A DNA stretch of 64,000 nt. Source: Pseudomonas tohonis (GTDB taxonomy: Bacteria > Pseudomonadota > Gammaproteobacteria > Pseudomonadales > Pseudomonadaceae). The notes under the pieces are model-generated. The model did not search any database. It saw nothing but the letters and a program-made list of their open reading frames with translations, and was not told the origin of the DNA. Of this stretch, positions 17,493 to 27,099 are shown piece after piece. Location: assembly GCF_012767755.2 (NCBI RefSeq), contig NZ_AP023189.1:4404001-4468000 (forward strand), in the 5' to 3' direction. The translations under genes and the position numbers were made by a program. Within the stretch, counting starts at the first letter, position 1; the number at the start of each line of letters is the position of its first letter.

Positions 17493-19071
17493 CGGCGAGC
17501 CACAGGTTGTCGAAGCGCCAGGAGGCGAAGGTGGTCTGCTCCGGCGCCAGGCCGCCGACGCGCACCGAGGCCGCATCGAGCACATCGCTGAAGCCCCAGA
17601 TCAGCAGGCCGCCGCGCTCGTGCTGGATGGCCTGGGCCTCGTGCACCAGCGCCTTGCGCTTTTCCAGGTCCGGCTGCGCCAGGGCCTGCAGGAACAGCTC
17701 GCTGAAGCGCGGGTCGCGGAAGTTGCTGCGGTTGTAGATGGCCGTCGGCGCGTCGTTGTGCAACGCCGAGGCGAGAAAGCCACGGGCCGGCGTCGAGCCC
17801 GGCGACAGTTGCCAGTTCTCCCGCTGCGGGCCGTTGAACACCGAGCCGTCCACCTGGGTCACCTTGACCTCCACCCCGGCCTTGCGCGCCTGCTGGGCGA
17901 AGACCAGCGCGGCGCTGGCCCCGGCGCCCGGGGTGGTGGTCAGCTCCACCTGGAGGTTCTCTTGGCCGGCCTGGCGCAGCAGCGAACGCGCCTGCTCGGG
18001 GTCGTGGGGGCGCTGGGCGATGCCGTGGTTGTAGGTCGGGTCGTGGGGCGAATAGAGGTCGTTGGCCACCCGCCCGAAACCGTTCAGCGCGCGCGCCACC
18101 AGTTCCTCGCGGTCGGCCAGCAGGCGCAGCGCCTGGCGCACCCGCACATCGTCGAACGGCGCTTTGGCGACGTTGATGTTGAAGCCGGTGAAGGCCGTGC
18201 TCGGCGAGGCGACCAGCTGCAGGCGCGGGTCGGCCTTGAGCAGCGCGCTGTGCTCGGCCTGCACCCCGCTGGCGAGGTCGATCTGGCCGGCACGCAGGGC
18301 CGCCGCGCGGGACACCTGGTCCTTGAACTCGATGATCTCCAGCTCGTCGGCATAGGGCTGGCCGGGCTTGTAGTAGTTCTCGAAGCGCGTGTAGAGCGAG
18401 CGCTGCCCGGGCACGAAGGACTTCAGCCTGTAGGGGCCGGCGCCCACCGGGTTGGTCACCGGGTCGTAGTCGGTGGGGACGATGCCGCCGAAGCTGATCA
18501 GCGTCTCGTCCAGGGGGAAGAAGCTCTGGCCTTCCTTGAAACGGATCTCGATGGTGCGGGCGTCCAGCTTGCGCACCGCGTTGCGGTCGATGGCGCCCAC
18601 CAGCCCGGCGAAGGGCGAGGCCAGCGCCGGGTCGGTGAGGCGCAGGATGGAGAAGACCATGTCGTCGGCGCCAATGGTCTTGCCGTGGTGGAACTCCAGG
18701 CCCGGCTGGATGCGGATGGTCCAGGCGCTGGCGTCGGCGTTGGGCTCGGCGAACTCGGCCAGGGCCAGGCGCGTGCTGACGTCGGGGTTCCATTCCCAGA
18801 ACTTGGCGTACAGCGCCCAGCCCCGGATGATCCCGCCGCCCACCGGTTTGTGCGCATCGAGGTTGCCGGCCTGGTCGCCATCGATGATGCCGACCCGCAG
18901 GCGCCCGCCGTGCACCGGTTTACCGGGCACCACCAACCCCGCCGAGGTGGCCGGCGCCCCGCCGTCGCAGCCGGCGAGCAGCCCGCCCCCCAGCAGCAGG
19001 CCGCCGCCCAGGGCCGCACTGCCGCCCAGGAAATTCCGACGGGACAGTTCACGCTTGATCCAGGATTCCAT
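17485..19071 (-). CDS. Tat-exported lipoprotein, peptide-type ABC binding protein
   Basis: The 528-residue protein carries SRRNFLGG (twin Arg at 11-12) and a lipobox LLAGC (Cys35 from the ATG at 19071). It is predicted to be Tat-exported and lipid-anchored. The body is a family 5 binding protein (LEFHHGKTIGADDMVFSILRL, NPVGAGPYRLKSF) closely similar to the one at 6771. A GTG at 19083 is also in frame, but GGAG spacing favours the ATG. It feeds the permeases and fused ATPase that follow. Its operon mates are a desulfinase-like and a monooxygenase gene, so the cargo is probably an organosulfur compound or S-containing peptide-like molecule (inference). Confidence 0.9.
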   Translation of the reverse strand: MESWIKRELSRRNFLGGSAALGGGLLLGGGLLAGCDGGAPATSAGLVVPGKPVHGGRLRVGIIDGDQAGNLDAHKPVGGGIIRGWALYAKFWEWNPDVSTRLALAEFAEPNADASAWTIRIQPGLEFHHGKTIGADDMVFSILRLTDPALASPFAGLVGAIDRNAVRKLDARTIEIRFKEGQSFFPLDETLISFGGIVPTDYDPVTNPVGAGPYRLKSFVPGQRSLYTRFENYYKPGQPYADELEIIEFKDQVSRAAALRAGQIDLASGVQAEHSALLKADPRLQLVASPSTAFTGFNINVAKAPFDDVRVRQALRLLADREELVARALNGFGRVANDLYSPHDPTYNHGIAQRPHDPEQARSLLRQAGQENLQVELTTTPGAGASAALVFAQQARKAGVEVKVTQVDGSVFNGPQRENWQLSPGSTPARGFLASALHNDAPTAIYNRSNFRDPRFSELFLQALAQPDLEKRKALVHEAQAIQHERGGLLIWGFSDVLDAASVRVGGLAPEQTTFASWRFDNLWLADV

Positions 19072-19151
19072 TGCTCGTTGCACTCCGCTTGTCGCTCGCT
19101 ACCCGTTGCCGGTTCAGCGGCCCACGCGTTGTGCGGGGCCGCCAGGTTCCA

Positions 19152-20339
19152 TCAGGCCAAGGCCGCCTTCGGCGCCCGTGCGGTCACCCCCAGCTGCGGC
19201 ACCTCGAAGCCGTGGTCCAGGTCCAGCAGCGGGAACAGCAGGTCGGCGACGCGCTGGGCCTCGTCGATCAGCGGGAAGCCCGAGAGGATGAAGGCCGAGG
19301 TGCCGTGGCGCTCGTACTCGCGGATGCGCTCGGCCACCTGCTCGGCGCTGCCCACCAGGTAGGTGCCGGCGGCCGGGCCGAGGATGTTGAAGCCGAACAG
19401 GCTCGGGCCCACCCACACGTTGGGGTAGATCTCCAGGTCGCGGGCCTTGGGCAGGCGCCCGGCGCGGATGGCCTCCAGGTTGCGCTGGATCTGCGGGTCG
19501 TCGCTGACGAAGCTCTCCAGGGTCTCGCCCGGTGGCAACTGGCGCTGGATGGCGTTGCGTGCGGTCTCGATGGAGGTGCGCTGCAGGAGCTTCTCGGCGT
19601 GGGCCCAGGCTTCCTCCTCGGTCTCGCGGACGATCACCTGCAGGCGCGTGCCGAAGGTCAGCTCGCGGCCGATCTTCGCCGCCTCGGCCGCCACCCTGGC
19701 GAACTTCTCGCCCAGCTTGGGCGGGGTGTTGGCGAAGCTCAGGTAGACGTCCAGCAACTGCACCGAATGGGCCACGCCCGGGCCCGAGGTGCCGGCGCCC
19801 CACAGCGGGATGCCCGGCTTCTGCTTCGGCGGGTGCCAGCCGCCCAGCGGGTGGCTCGCGGCCGCCGCCTGGCGCGGTGCGAGCTTGACGTAGCGGCCGT
19901 CGTAGCCGCCGGTCTCGCCGGCGTAGATGCTCTGGAAGGCGCGCCAGTACTCCAGGCTGAAGTCGTAGCGCTCGTCATGCCCGTAGTGGATGCCGTAGGT
20001 GGCCAGGCTGGCGTCGTTGCCGTTGACCACGTTGAACAGCAGGCGGCCATTGGAGAACTGGTCGAAGGTCAGCGCCCACTTCGCCAGCACCGCCGGCGAC
20101 AGCTCGCCCGGGTGCTGGGCGACGAGGAAGCGCAGGCGCTCGGTGGCGTCGATCAGCGCGGCGGAAACCGCCAGGCTCTCGTTGGGGCTGGAGCCCAGCA
20201 GGGAGCCGTAGTAGCCCAGGCGGTCGGCGGTCACGGCGATCTGCTTGAGGTGTTGGAAGTCGGTCTTCCACCGGCCTTCCGCCTCCCAGGGATAGGGGCC
20301 GTCGGGGGTGGTGAGGTACCAGAGAATCTTCACAGCCAT
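19152..20339 (-). CDS. LLM-class SsuD-like flavin monooxygenase
   Basis: A 395-residue luciferase-like enzyme that opens MAVKILWYLTTPDGPYPW, close to the SsuD opening. It has LTFDQFSNGRLLFNVVNGNDAS, HYGHDERYDFSLEYWRAF and GSAEQVAERIREYERHGTSAFILSGFPLIDEAQRV. The SsuD catalytic RLHVIVRE reads RLQVIVRE here (His to Gln), and the SsuD Cys region TGRSCED reads GSSPNES. It is expected to use FMNH2 and O2 on a substrate other than plain alkanesulfonates. AAGGACACC precedes the start. It is the third gene of the operon. Confidence 0.88.
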   Translation of the reverse strand: MAVKILWYLTTPDGPYPWEAEGRWKTDFQHLKQIAVTADRLGYYGSLLGSSPNESLAVSAALIDATERLRFLVAQHPGELSPAVLAKWALTFDQFSNGRLLFNVVNGNDASLATYGIHYGHDERYDFSLEYWRAFQSIYAGETGGYDGRYVKLAPRQAAAASHPLGGWHPPKQKPGIPLWGAGTSGPGVAHSVQLLDVYLSFANTPPKLGEKFARVAAEAAKIGRELTFGTRLQVIVRETEEEAWAHAEKLLQRTSIETARNAIQRQLPPGETLESFVSDDPQIQRNLEAIRAGRLPKARDLEIYPNVWVGPSLFGFNILGPAAGTYLVGSAEQVAERIREYERHGTSAFILSGFPLIDEAQRVADLLFPLLDLDHGFEVPQLGVTARAPKAALA

Positions 20340-20421
20340 GTTCGGTGTCCTTGATCGGATGAGGGTGTCGCACGCGTCGGCAGGCGCTTGAACGGGCTCT
20401 CTGACGGAGCCCTGGAACGGC

Positions 20422-21150
20422 TCAGCGGCGGTCGATGGCGGGCACCAGGCCCAGTTCGGTGGCCTTCTCGTACAGGCCGCTCATCTTCCATTGCTGGGTC
20501 AGCACGCCCGGCCCGTAGGCACGGGAGCCGCCGATGGCTTCGGCGAGCAGCTGCAGCTGTGCGCCCTCCTCCAGCAGCAGGATGAATTCGGCGGTGGCGC
20601 GCAGGCCCTGCTTGCCCCACACGGTGGAGCCGCCGTTGGCTTCCAGGATCGCCGGGGTGTAGGGGTTCTCGGCGATGCGCTCGAGGATGAAATCCACTTC
20701 CTGCTGGCGGCGGTCGATGTACACCGGCAGCTCGCGGGCCAGCTGGTAGCGCTGCACCGGCACGTAGTGGAACGGCAGGCTGCGCTGGGTCTGCGCCCAG
20801 GCGCCGAGGTAGGGCGAATGCACGTGGGACACGGTGGTGATGTCGGCGTGCTGCTGGAACAGCTTGGTGTAGCGCCCGGCACCGCCACGACCGTGGCCGT
20901 AGACCACATTGCCGGCGAAATCGGTGACCACCGCCTGCAGGGGCTTGCGGTGGTTCCAGGGGCCCGGGTAGTTCACCGAGACCAGCAGCTCCTGCCCCGG
21001 CACCCGCTCGATGAAGCCGACGGTGCCGTTGGCGGTGATGGTGCCGGTCTCGCGGTACACGGCGAAGGCTTCGCCGGCTTCGAGGATGACGTTGTCGACG
21101 AAGGCGCGCAGTTCGTCGCTGATGTGCTGTTCGTTGACGAGGATGGTCAT
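20422..21150 (-). CDS. Class II aldolase/adducin-fold protein with altered active site
   Basis: The 242-residue protein has the class II aldolase fold. It keeps two metal-binding histidines in SHVHSPYLGAW (His109, His111). However, where aldolases such as FucA have the third ligand in a NHG motif it reads ANGG (171-174), and the catalytic Glu region (SSE) appears as GGAG. It may not be a classical zinc aldolase; lyase, isomerase or non-catalytic roles are open. A paralogue at 30945 shows the same changes. Both sit beside DszB-like desulfinase and monooxygenase genes, which suggests a conserved partnership. GGAGA precedes the ATG; it lies 15 bp after the desulfinase-like gene. Confidence 0.75.
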   Translation of the reverse strand: MTILVNEQHISDELRAFVDNVILEAGEAFAVYRETGTITANGTVGFIERVPGQELLVSVNYPGPWNHRKPLQAVVTDFAGNVVYGHGRGGAGRYTKLFQQHADITTVSHVHSPYLGAWAQTQRSLPFHYVPVQRYQLARELPVYIDRRQQEVDFILERIAENPYTPAILEANGGSTVWGKQGLRATAEFILLLEEGAQLQLLAEAIGGSRAYGPGVLTQQWKMSGLYEKATELGLVPAIDRR

Positions 21151-21165
21151 GTTCGTGTCTCCGGT

Positions 21166-22221
21166 TCAGGCGCGGCGCTGGGCCAGCAGGTCATGGGCGG
21201 CTTGCAGCGGGCGGGCATCGACCCAGTCGGCGATGTCGAAGTCCCGCTCGAGGAAGCCATGCAGGTTGAGGAAGGTCTTCTGCACGCCGAGGAATTCCAG
21301 GCGCTGGGCGGACAGGTCCGGCGCCAGGGTGGTGTGGAAGTCACCGCGATAGGCCTCGGCCACGCCCTCGCGGCCGGCGCGGGTCTCCACCTCGAGGATG
21401 GCGTGCAGGTCGTCGCGGTTCTCCGCGGCCCACTCGGCGGCGCGCAGGGTCTGGGCGAGGAAGCGCACCACCAGGTCGAAGTGATCGTCGAGCAGGTTCT
21501 GGTGAACGGTGATGGGACGGGGCGTGCCGTTGTTGACGCGATGGCGCGGGTCCACCAGGTCCAGGTCCACCCCCACCACCAGGCCCAGGCGGCGGGCGGC
21601 GTCGGCAGCGGCGGCGCCCTTCACGTAGACGGCGTCCAGCTCGCCACGGGCCAGGGGTTCGAGCCCTGACCAGAGGCGCTGCAAGCCCTCCTCCGGGGTG
21701 CGCGCGGCGGCCTGGTCCAGCAGCGGCACCTCCACCAGTTGCACGTCGTCGAAGCCCAGCCCGGCCAGCGCCAGGGCGCCCTTGTAGCCGTGCAGGCTCA
21801 TGGCCCGGGCGATGCTGCCGGGGCGGCTGTCCCCCCAGGCCGGCAGGGCCAGGCGCTTGCCCTTGAGGTCGGCCGGGCTGCGGATGCCGGAGTCCGGGCG
21901 CACGAGGATGGTCTGCCATTCCTCGATCCAGGTCAGGCCGATCAGCCGGCTCGGCGCACCGGCGGCGCGGGCGGCCAGGGCCGGCACGTTGCCGCCTTCG
22001 CGAAAGAGCCCGGGCAGCTCGTGGTCGTAGTGGTGGCGGCCGAGCTGGCGAGCCTCCTGCAAGGTGGAAACCGGCAGGCCGTCGGCGGCGAACTCCTCGG
22101 CCAGCCAGCCGAGCTTGTAGGCGATGCCGGAGGCGGTGGGCACCGGGCAGCGGGTGAACCAGATCTGATCCAGCGGGGCCTTTTCGGCGGAGATCGACGG
22201 GGCGGTGGCGGCTAGGGTCAT
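21166..22221 (-). CDS. DszB-like desulfinase (binding-protein fold, cytoplasmic)
   Basis: The 351-residue protein has the fold of SsuA/NMT1 binding proteins but no signal peptide. It begins near WFTRCPVPTASGIA with Cys25 in the same CPVP context as the catalytic Cys27 of DszB (2-hydroxybiphenyl-2-sulfinate desulfinase). The other DszB residues I recall align with equal spacing: His64 in HHYDHE, Arg74 and Gly77 in FREGGNVP. It would therefore hydrolyse an organic sulfinate to sulfite. Start at 22221 is set by GGAGCG six bases upstream; 22233 is also in frame. It is the first gene of the operon behind a sigma-54-type promoter. It would usually be annotated as a transporter component; absence of an export signal argues against that. 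Confidence 0.75.
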   Translation of the reverse strand: MTLAATAPSISAEKAPLDQIWFTRCPVPTASGIAYKLGWLAEEFAADGLPVSTLQEARQLGRHHYDHELPGLFREGGNVPALAARAAGAPSRLIGLTWIEEWQTILVRPDSGIRSPADLKGKRLALPAWGDSRPGSIARAMSLHGYKGALALAGLGFDDVQLVEVPLLDQAAARTPEEGLQRLWSGLEPLARGELDAVYVKGAAAADAARRLGLVVGVDLDLVDPRHRVNNGTPRPITVHQNLLDDHFDLVVRFLAQTLRAAEWAAENRDDLHAILEVETRAGREGVAEAYRGDFHTTLAPDLSAQRLEFLGVQKTFLNLHGFLERDFDIADWVDARPLQAAHDLLAQRRA

Positions 22222-22276
22222 GGGGCGCTCCATTGAGAGAGTCAGGGCGGCCTACACGGGCCGTTTGCCCGGCTAT

Positions 22277-22292
22277 CGCAATGCCCGTGCCA
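22277..22292 (-). promoter_or_regulatory. Sigma-54 -24/-12 promoter of the seven-gene operon
   Basis: On the minus strand TGGCACGGGCATTGCG is a near-perfect -24/-12 element, 56 bp upstream of the ATG at 22221. Confidence 0.75.
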
Positions 22293-22353
22293 ATGCGCAG
22301 AGCCCGCTCGCCACGGGGCCTGCAGCGGATCGGCCGGAAAAACCGGGGCCCGA

Positions 22354-22434
22354 CCTGCTGGCCAGCCAGCAGGGTTGCGCGGCGATTGCTGCCTGCCGAG
22401 CAACCGCCTCGCGGCACTGCTTCCCCAGCAGCAA
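22354..22434. promoter_or_regulatory. Cluster of three enhancer palindromes shared by divergent promoters
   Basis: CCTGCTG-GCCAG-CCAGCAGG (22354), TTGCT-GCCTGCCG-AGCAA (22386) and CTGCT-TCCCC-AGCAG-CAA (22417) lie 60-160 bp from both divergent sigma-54-type promoters, so one activator array could serve both directions. Confidence 0.6.
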
Positions 22435-22511
22435 CGCGGCCCCGGGCCGTGCCCGCCGGGCCACCCCGCGAGCCGCGCCACGCAAGGCCTCGGCAGCCTT
22501 CGCCGGGCCTC

Positions 22512-22527
22512 TGGCATAGAACCTGCT
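22512..22527 (+). promoter_or_regulatory. Sigma-54 -24/-12 promoter
   Basis: TGGCATAGAACCTGCT has correct spacing, 66 bp before the ATG at 22593. Confidence 0.7.
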
Positions 22528-22592
22528 CAAGCCCCGCCAAGCACCCGGCACAGGCCCGGGACGGAACCGATCGAATCGACAGAGGTGCAAGC

Positions 22593-23849
22593 ATGAGTAC
22601 GGCCGAACGCAATTTCGCCACGGAGCAGCCCCACGTGGCGGCGAACATCCTGCGCAGCGAGGCGGACGCCATCGCGGTGGCGAAGGAAGTGGCCAGGGAG
22701 ATCGCCGAGATCGCCGCCGACAGTTCGCAGAACCGCGAGCTGCCGCGTCGCCAGGCGCAACTGTTGTCCGACAGCGGCCTCACCGCCATCGGCGTGCCCA
22801 AGGCCTTCGGTGGCCTGGGCGCCTCGGTGGAGACCATCGTCGAGACGGTGCGCATCATCTCCGTGGCCGATGGCGGCGTCGGCCAGTTGCTGCAGATTCA
22901 CAACGTGATGCTGCGCGGCATCTTCACCGGCTACCCGGACGAGGTCCGTGACCGCCTGGTGGCCGACGTGCTGGCCGGCAAGCGCTTCGGCAACGCCCTG
23001 GCCGAGGTCGGCGGCAAGAACAAGTTCGCCCTCAAGACCCGTGTCGAGCGTCGCGCCGACGGCAAGCTGATCCTCAACGGCAGCAAGTTCTACTCCACCG
23101 GCTCCTACCTGGCCGAGTGGATCTCCCTCACCGCCGGCTCCGACGATGGCGGCGTCGGCGTGCTGCTCAACCGCGACACCCCCGGCCTGACCCTGGTGGA
23201 CGACTGGGACGCCTTCGGCCAGAACAACTCGGTCAGCGGCACGGTGATCTTCGACAACATCGAGCTGGACGAGCGCTTCGTCTCGCGCCGCCAGGGCCCG
23301 ATGAAGCGCACCGGGCTGACCTTCCCGCAGATCCTCCACGCCGCCATCGACACCGGCATCGCCGCCGGCGCGCTGCAGGCCGGCGTGCACTACCTCAACC
23401 ACAACGCGCGGCCCTGGGTGGAAAGCGGCGTCGAGCGCGCCAACGAGGAGCCGCACATCATCCGCCAGATCGGCGAGTACGCCGTGGCCCTGCGCGCCGC
23501 CGAATCCCTGCTGCGCGACGCCGCGCGGGTGTTCGACCAGCACGAGCAGGACCCGGACAACAAGGAACTGCAGGACGAGCTGATCCTCTCGGTGGCCACC
23601 GCCCGTGCCCACTCCGATGGCGCCTCGCTGAAGATCTCCAGCGACATCTTCTCGCTGCTCGGTGCCAGTGCCTCGCTGACCAAGTGGAACCTCGACCGCT
23701 TCTGGCGCAACGCCCGGGTGCACACCACCCACGACCCGATCCGCTGGCGCCTGCACCACGTCGGCAACTACTACCTCAACGGCATCGACCCGGGCGAATA
23801 CACCGCCATCCTCAACGCCAAGCAGACCGAAGGCGCCACCACGCGCTGA
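22593..23849 (+). CDS. DszC/SfnB-like flavin monooxygenase (acyl-CoA dehydrogenase fold)
   Basis: The 418-residue protein has the acyl-CoA dehydrogenase fold used by DszC, MsuC and SfnB, which act as FMNH2-dependent oxygenases on sulfur compounds. Visible elements are IGVPKAFGGLGAS, QLLQIHNVML, GKRFGNALAEVGG, SKFYSTGSYLA, LVDDWDAFGQ and the C-terminal DRFWRNARVHTTHDPIRW, with the conserved His before DP. AGAGGTG precedes the ATG. It is divergent from the desulfinase operon and shares its enhancer cluster, so it may oxidise the compound whose sulfinate product the desulfinase hydrolyses (inference). A terminator follows. Confidence 0.88.
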   Translation: MSTAERNFATEQPHVAANILRSEADAIAVAKEVAREIAEIAADSSQNRELPRRQAQLLSDSGLTAIGVPKAFGGLGASVETIVETVRIISVADGGVGQLLQIHNVMLRGIFTGYPDEVRDRLVADVLAGKRFGNALAEVGGKNKFALKTRVERRADGKLILNGSKFYSTGSYLAEWISLTAGSDDGGVGVLLNRDTPGLTLVDDWDAFGQNNSVSGTVIFDNIELDERFVSRRQGPMKRTGLTFPQILHAAIDTGIAAGALQAGVHYLNHNARPWVESGVERANEEPHIIRQIGEYAVALRAAESLLRDAARVFDQHEQDPDNKELQDELILSVATARAHSDGASLKISSDIFSLLGASASLTKWNLDRFWRNARVHTTHDPIRWRLHHVGNYYLNGIDPGEYTAILNAKQTEGATTR

Positions 23850-23860
23850 GCCTTCCCACC

Positions 23861-23912
23861 CCCGCGTTCCAGTTCCCGGCGCCCTGTTCATGCCAGGGCG
23901 TGCGGGCTTTTT
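23861..23912 (+). terminator. Rho-independent terminator
   Basis: CGCCCTG and CAGGGCG form an inner stem; flanking CCCGC and GCGGG extend it. TTTTT follows at 23908. Confidence 0.75.
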
Positions 23913-23925
23913 ACGGATCAGGAAA

Positions 23926-25248
23926 ATGACCCCCTCACTCGCTCGCGTCATCCGCCAGGGCAACCGCCTGGCCCTCGCTTCCGGCACCGCGCTGCTGCTC
24001 GGCGCCGCCCCCTTCGCCCTCGCCGCCGAGGCCCCCAAGGCCGCCGCGCCCGCCCAGCCGCCGCAGCTCGTCGCGCTCAAGGCCGCACGCCTGATCGACG
24101 TCACCAGCGGCAAGGTGGTCAAGGACCCGGTGGTGCTGATCGAAGGCGAGAAGATCAAGGCCGTCGGCCCCGACGTCGTGATCCCCAGCGACGCCCGCGT
24201 CGTCGACCTCGGCGCCAGCACCCTGCTGCCCGGGCTGATCGACTCCCACGTGCACCTCGGCGGCTTCGGCCCGCGCTTCGGCACCGCCCGTGGCGCCCTG
24301 GCAGGCGCCAAGCAGGCGCTGGATACCCTCAAGGCCGGCTTCACCACCCTGCGCAACATGGGCGGCCGCGCCTTCACCGGTATCGCCCTGCGCGACGCCA
24401 TCAACGAAGGCGACATCCCCGGCCCGCGCATCTACGACGCCGGCACCCTGCTCACCACCACCGGCGGCCACTGCTCCGGCCAGCCCACCACCCCCGAGGA
24501 CGACAAGGACGGCGCCGGCGTGGCCAATGGCGCGGACGCCTTCGAGCGCAAGGTGCGCCAGCAGTTCAAGTACGGTGCCGACTTCATCAAGGTGTGCATC
24601 ACCGGCGGCTTCATGAGCGGCACCGACCCGCGCGTCACCCAGTTCAGCGAAGAGGAACTGAAGTCGGTGATCGACACCGCCCACCGCTACCGCAAGAAGG
24701 TCGCGGTGCACGCCCACGGCGCCGATGGCATCCGCCTCGCCGCACAGCTGGGCGCCGACACCATTGAGCACGCCTCACTGGTGGACGACGAAGGCCTGAA
24801 GCTGCTCAAGCAGAAGAACATCCCCATCGTGCCTACCCTGGCCATCGGCGGCCTGGCCCTGGACCACGCCATCGAGGCCGGCGCCAGCCCCTACACCCTG
24901 GCGATCCTCAAGCAGACCGGCACCATCCACCGGCAGAACATCGCCAAGGCCATCAAGGCCGGCATCCCGATCATCTACGGCACCGATGCGCCCATCACCC
25001 CGCACGGCACCAACGCGGTGGAGTTCCACTTCCTGGTGGAAGCCGGCCTCACGCCCCTGCAGGCCATCCAGGCCGCCACCATCACCCCGGCCAAGTGGCT
25101 GGAGGCCAGCGACAGCATCGGCAGCATCGAGGCCGGCCGCTACGCCGACATCATCGCCGTGAAGGACGACCCCCTCGCCGACATCAAGGTGCTGGAGAAG
25201 GTGCAGTGGGTGATGAAGGGCGGGGTGATCTACAAGGACGAGCTGTAA
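23926..25248 (+). CDS. Secreted metal-dependent amidohydrolase (prolidase-like)
   Basis: A 440-residue enzyme of the amidohydrolase superfamily with a signal peptide (hydrophobic segment about 13-33, cleavage after ALA). Metal ligands are visible: HVH at 108 and 110, Lys222 in DFIKVCITGG (the likely carboxylated lysine), His in VHAHG (262-265), His282 in IEHAS and the Asp in GTDAP. It resembles imidazolonepropionase-like or Xaa-Pro dipeptidase members that remove acyl groups from amino acids or peptides. Only a short AGGA-like site lies before the ATG. No sulfur-specific feature is seen. It may be co-transcribed with the ABC exporter 84 bp downstream. Confidence 0.85.
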   Translation: MTPSLARVIRQGNRLALASGTALLLGAAPFALAAEAPKAAAPAQPPQLVALKAARLIDVTSGKVVKDPVVLIEGEKIKAVGPDVVIPSDARVVDLGASTLLPGLIDSHVHLGGFGPRFGTARGALAGAKQALDTLKAGFTTLRNMGGRAFTGIALRDAINEGDIPGPRIYDAGTLLTTTGGHCSGQPTTPEDDKDGAGVANGADAFERKVRQQFKYGADFIKVCITGGFMSGTDPRVTQFSEEELKSVIDTAHRYRKKVAVHAHGADGIRLAAQLGADTIEHASLVDDEGLKLLKQKNIPIVPTLAIGGLALDHAIEAGASPYTLAILKQTGTIHRQNIAKAIKAGIPIIYGTDAPITPHGTNAVEFHFLVEAGLTPLQAIQAATITPAKWLEASDSIGSIEAGRYADIIAVKDDPLADIKVLEKVQWVMKGGVIYKDEL

Positions 25249-25332
25249 GGCCCGCCCATCCCCCCGGGCGGGTGCCACCCGCCCTCGCCCGCCCGCTGCC
25301 CCCACGCCCACCTCCCACCACGAGCCCCATCG

Positions 25333-27099
25333 ATGCCCCACCGCCACCCCCTGCTCCGCTGCCTGGCCATCTACCGCGAGATGCCCTGGCGCTTCGCCCT
25401 CACCGCGTCCCTGTTCATCGCCGTCAACCTGGGCCTGGCCTGGCAGCAATGGCTGGTGGGGCACGCGGTCAACGACGTCAGCGCCGGCCGTGCCGTGGTG
25501 CGCCAGGCCGACGGCAGCCTCGACGCTTCGCTCGGCTGGTACTGGGTCGCCCTGATCGTCGGCGTCGCCCTGGGCCGGGGCGTGCTGCAGTACGCCGCCG
25601 GCGTGCTCTCGCTGATCCTCAGCCAGGAACTGCTGACACGCCTGCGCGAGCGCATCCTCGGCCAGGTCCAGGGCCTGCACCTGGGCTACCACTGGCAGCA
25701 CGGCATGGGCGAGATGGTCACCCGCACCACCCGCGACGCCGACAAGGTGCGCGACGCGCTGATCAGCTTCTGGCGCCAGTTGGTGGAAACCCCGCTGGTG
25801 GTGCTCGCCGCCGTCGGCCTGCTGGGCTGGTACCACCCCTTGCTGGGCCTGGTGCCGCTGCTGCTCACGGTGCTGGGGCTGGCCATCTTCGTGGTGCAGA
25901 CCGAACGCCTGGTGAGCCTCGACCGCGCCGTGGGCGCGGCCTACGACCGCGTCGCCCAGGACCTCGCCGAGGGCATCGGCGGCGTCCGCGTGATCAAGTC
26001 CTTCGCCCTGGAGGCCAGCCGCATCCAGGGCTTCGCCAGCCAGGTCGGCCTGTTCGCCGAGCATGCCCGCACCGCCCTCGCCTACGCCGCCTCACGCATC
26101 CCCTTGCCCCAGGCGGTGGTCGCCCTCGGCCACGTGTGGATCCTGGTCTACGGCGCGCACCTGGTGGCCGACGGGCGCATCGGCATCGGCGAGCTGGTCA
26201 CCTCGCTGCTGATCGCCACCACCCTGGTGTTCCGCATCGAAGGTATCGGCCGGGTCATGCAGACCTTCGCCGACGCCCGCTCCTCCGCCGAGCGCATCTG
26301 GCAGTTGCTCGACGAGCAGCCGGCCATCCGCAGCGGCACCGCGCCCCTGCCCGCAGGCCCGCTGGGACTCAGGCTGGAGGCGGTCGGCGTCAGCGCCCCC
26401 GATGGGGGCCGCGAGATCCTCCGCGCCTGCACGCTGCGCATCGAACCGGGCGAGGTCGTCGCCCTGGTCGGCGCCACCGGCACCGGCAAGAGCCTGCTGG
26501 CCAGCCTGCTACCGCGCCTGGTGGACGTCAGCGCCGGGCGCCTGCTGCTGGGCTCCGACGCCAGCACCTGGCAGGACGTGCGCCAGCTCGACCTGGCCCA
26601 GCTGCGCCGCCGCGTGCACGTGGTGCCCCAGGAAAGCTTCCTGTTCTCCGACACCCTGGCGGCCAACCTGCGCCTGGCCGCGCCCGGGGCCAGCGATACC
26701 GAGCTGCTCCAGGCCCTGCACCTGGCCGCCGCCGACGACGTGCTGGAGCGCCTGCCCCGGGGCCTGGACACCGCCCTGGGCGATCGCGGGGTGACCCTCT
26801 CCGGCGGCCAGCGCCAGCGCCTCAACCTGGCCCGCGCACTGCTCGGCCAGCCGGACATCCTCTGCCTCGACGACGCCACCAGCGCCCTCGACGCCATCAG
26901 CGAGCGCCGCGTGCTGGGCAACATCCGCGACCTGCGCGGCACCACGCTGCTGGTCATCTCCAGCCGGCTCTCCACCATCCTCCTCGCCGACCGCGTGCTG
27001 CTGCTCGACCAGGGCGCCATCGCCGACGCCGGCACCCACGCCGAGCTGCTGCAACACAACCCCGTCTACCGCGACCTGCTGGGGATCGACCATGGCTAA
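25333..27099 (+). CDS. ABC exporter half-transporter A (degenerate ATP site)
   Basis: A 588-residue fused membrane-ATPase protein: an exporter-type six-helix domain (about 1-300), then an ATPase domain with GATGTGKS, LSGGQRQR and CLDDATSALD. The catalytic Glu after Walker B is Asp, as in MdlA-type subunits of heterodimeric exporters. The gene overlaps its partner by 8 bp, so the two would form one heterodimer. The cargo (lipid, peptide or drug) cannot be inferred. Confidence 0.88.
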   Translation: MPHRHPLLRCLAIYREMPWRFALTASLFIAVNLGLAWQQWLVGHAVNDVSAGRAVVRQADGSLDASLGWYWVALIVGVALGRGVLQYAAGVLSLILSQELLTRLRERILGQVQGLHLGYHWQHGMGEMVTRTTRDADKVRDALISFWRQLVETPLVVLAAVGLLGWYHPLLGLVPLLLTVLGLAIFVVQTERLVSLDRAVGAAYDRVAQDLAEGIGGVRVIKSFALEASRIQGFASQVGLFAEHARTALAYAASRIPLPQAVVALGHVWILVYGAHLVADGRIGIGELVTSLLIATTLVFRIEGIGRVMQTFADARSSAERIWQLLDEQPAIRSGTAPLPAGPLGLRLEAVGVSAPDGGREILRACTLRIEPGEVVALVGATGTGKSLLASLLPRLVDVSAGRLLLGSDASTWQDVRQLDLAQLRRRVHVVPQESFLFSDTLAANLRLAAPGASDTELLQALHLAAADDVLERLPRGLDTALGDRGVTLSGGQRQRLNLARALLGQPDILCLDDATSALDAISERRVLGNIRDLRGTTLLVISSRLSTILLADRVLLLDQGAIADAGTHAELLQHNPVYRDLLGIDHG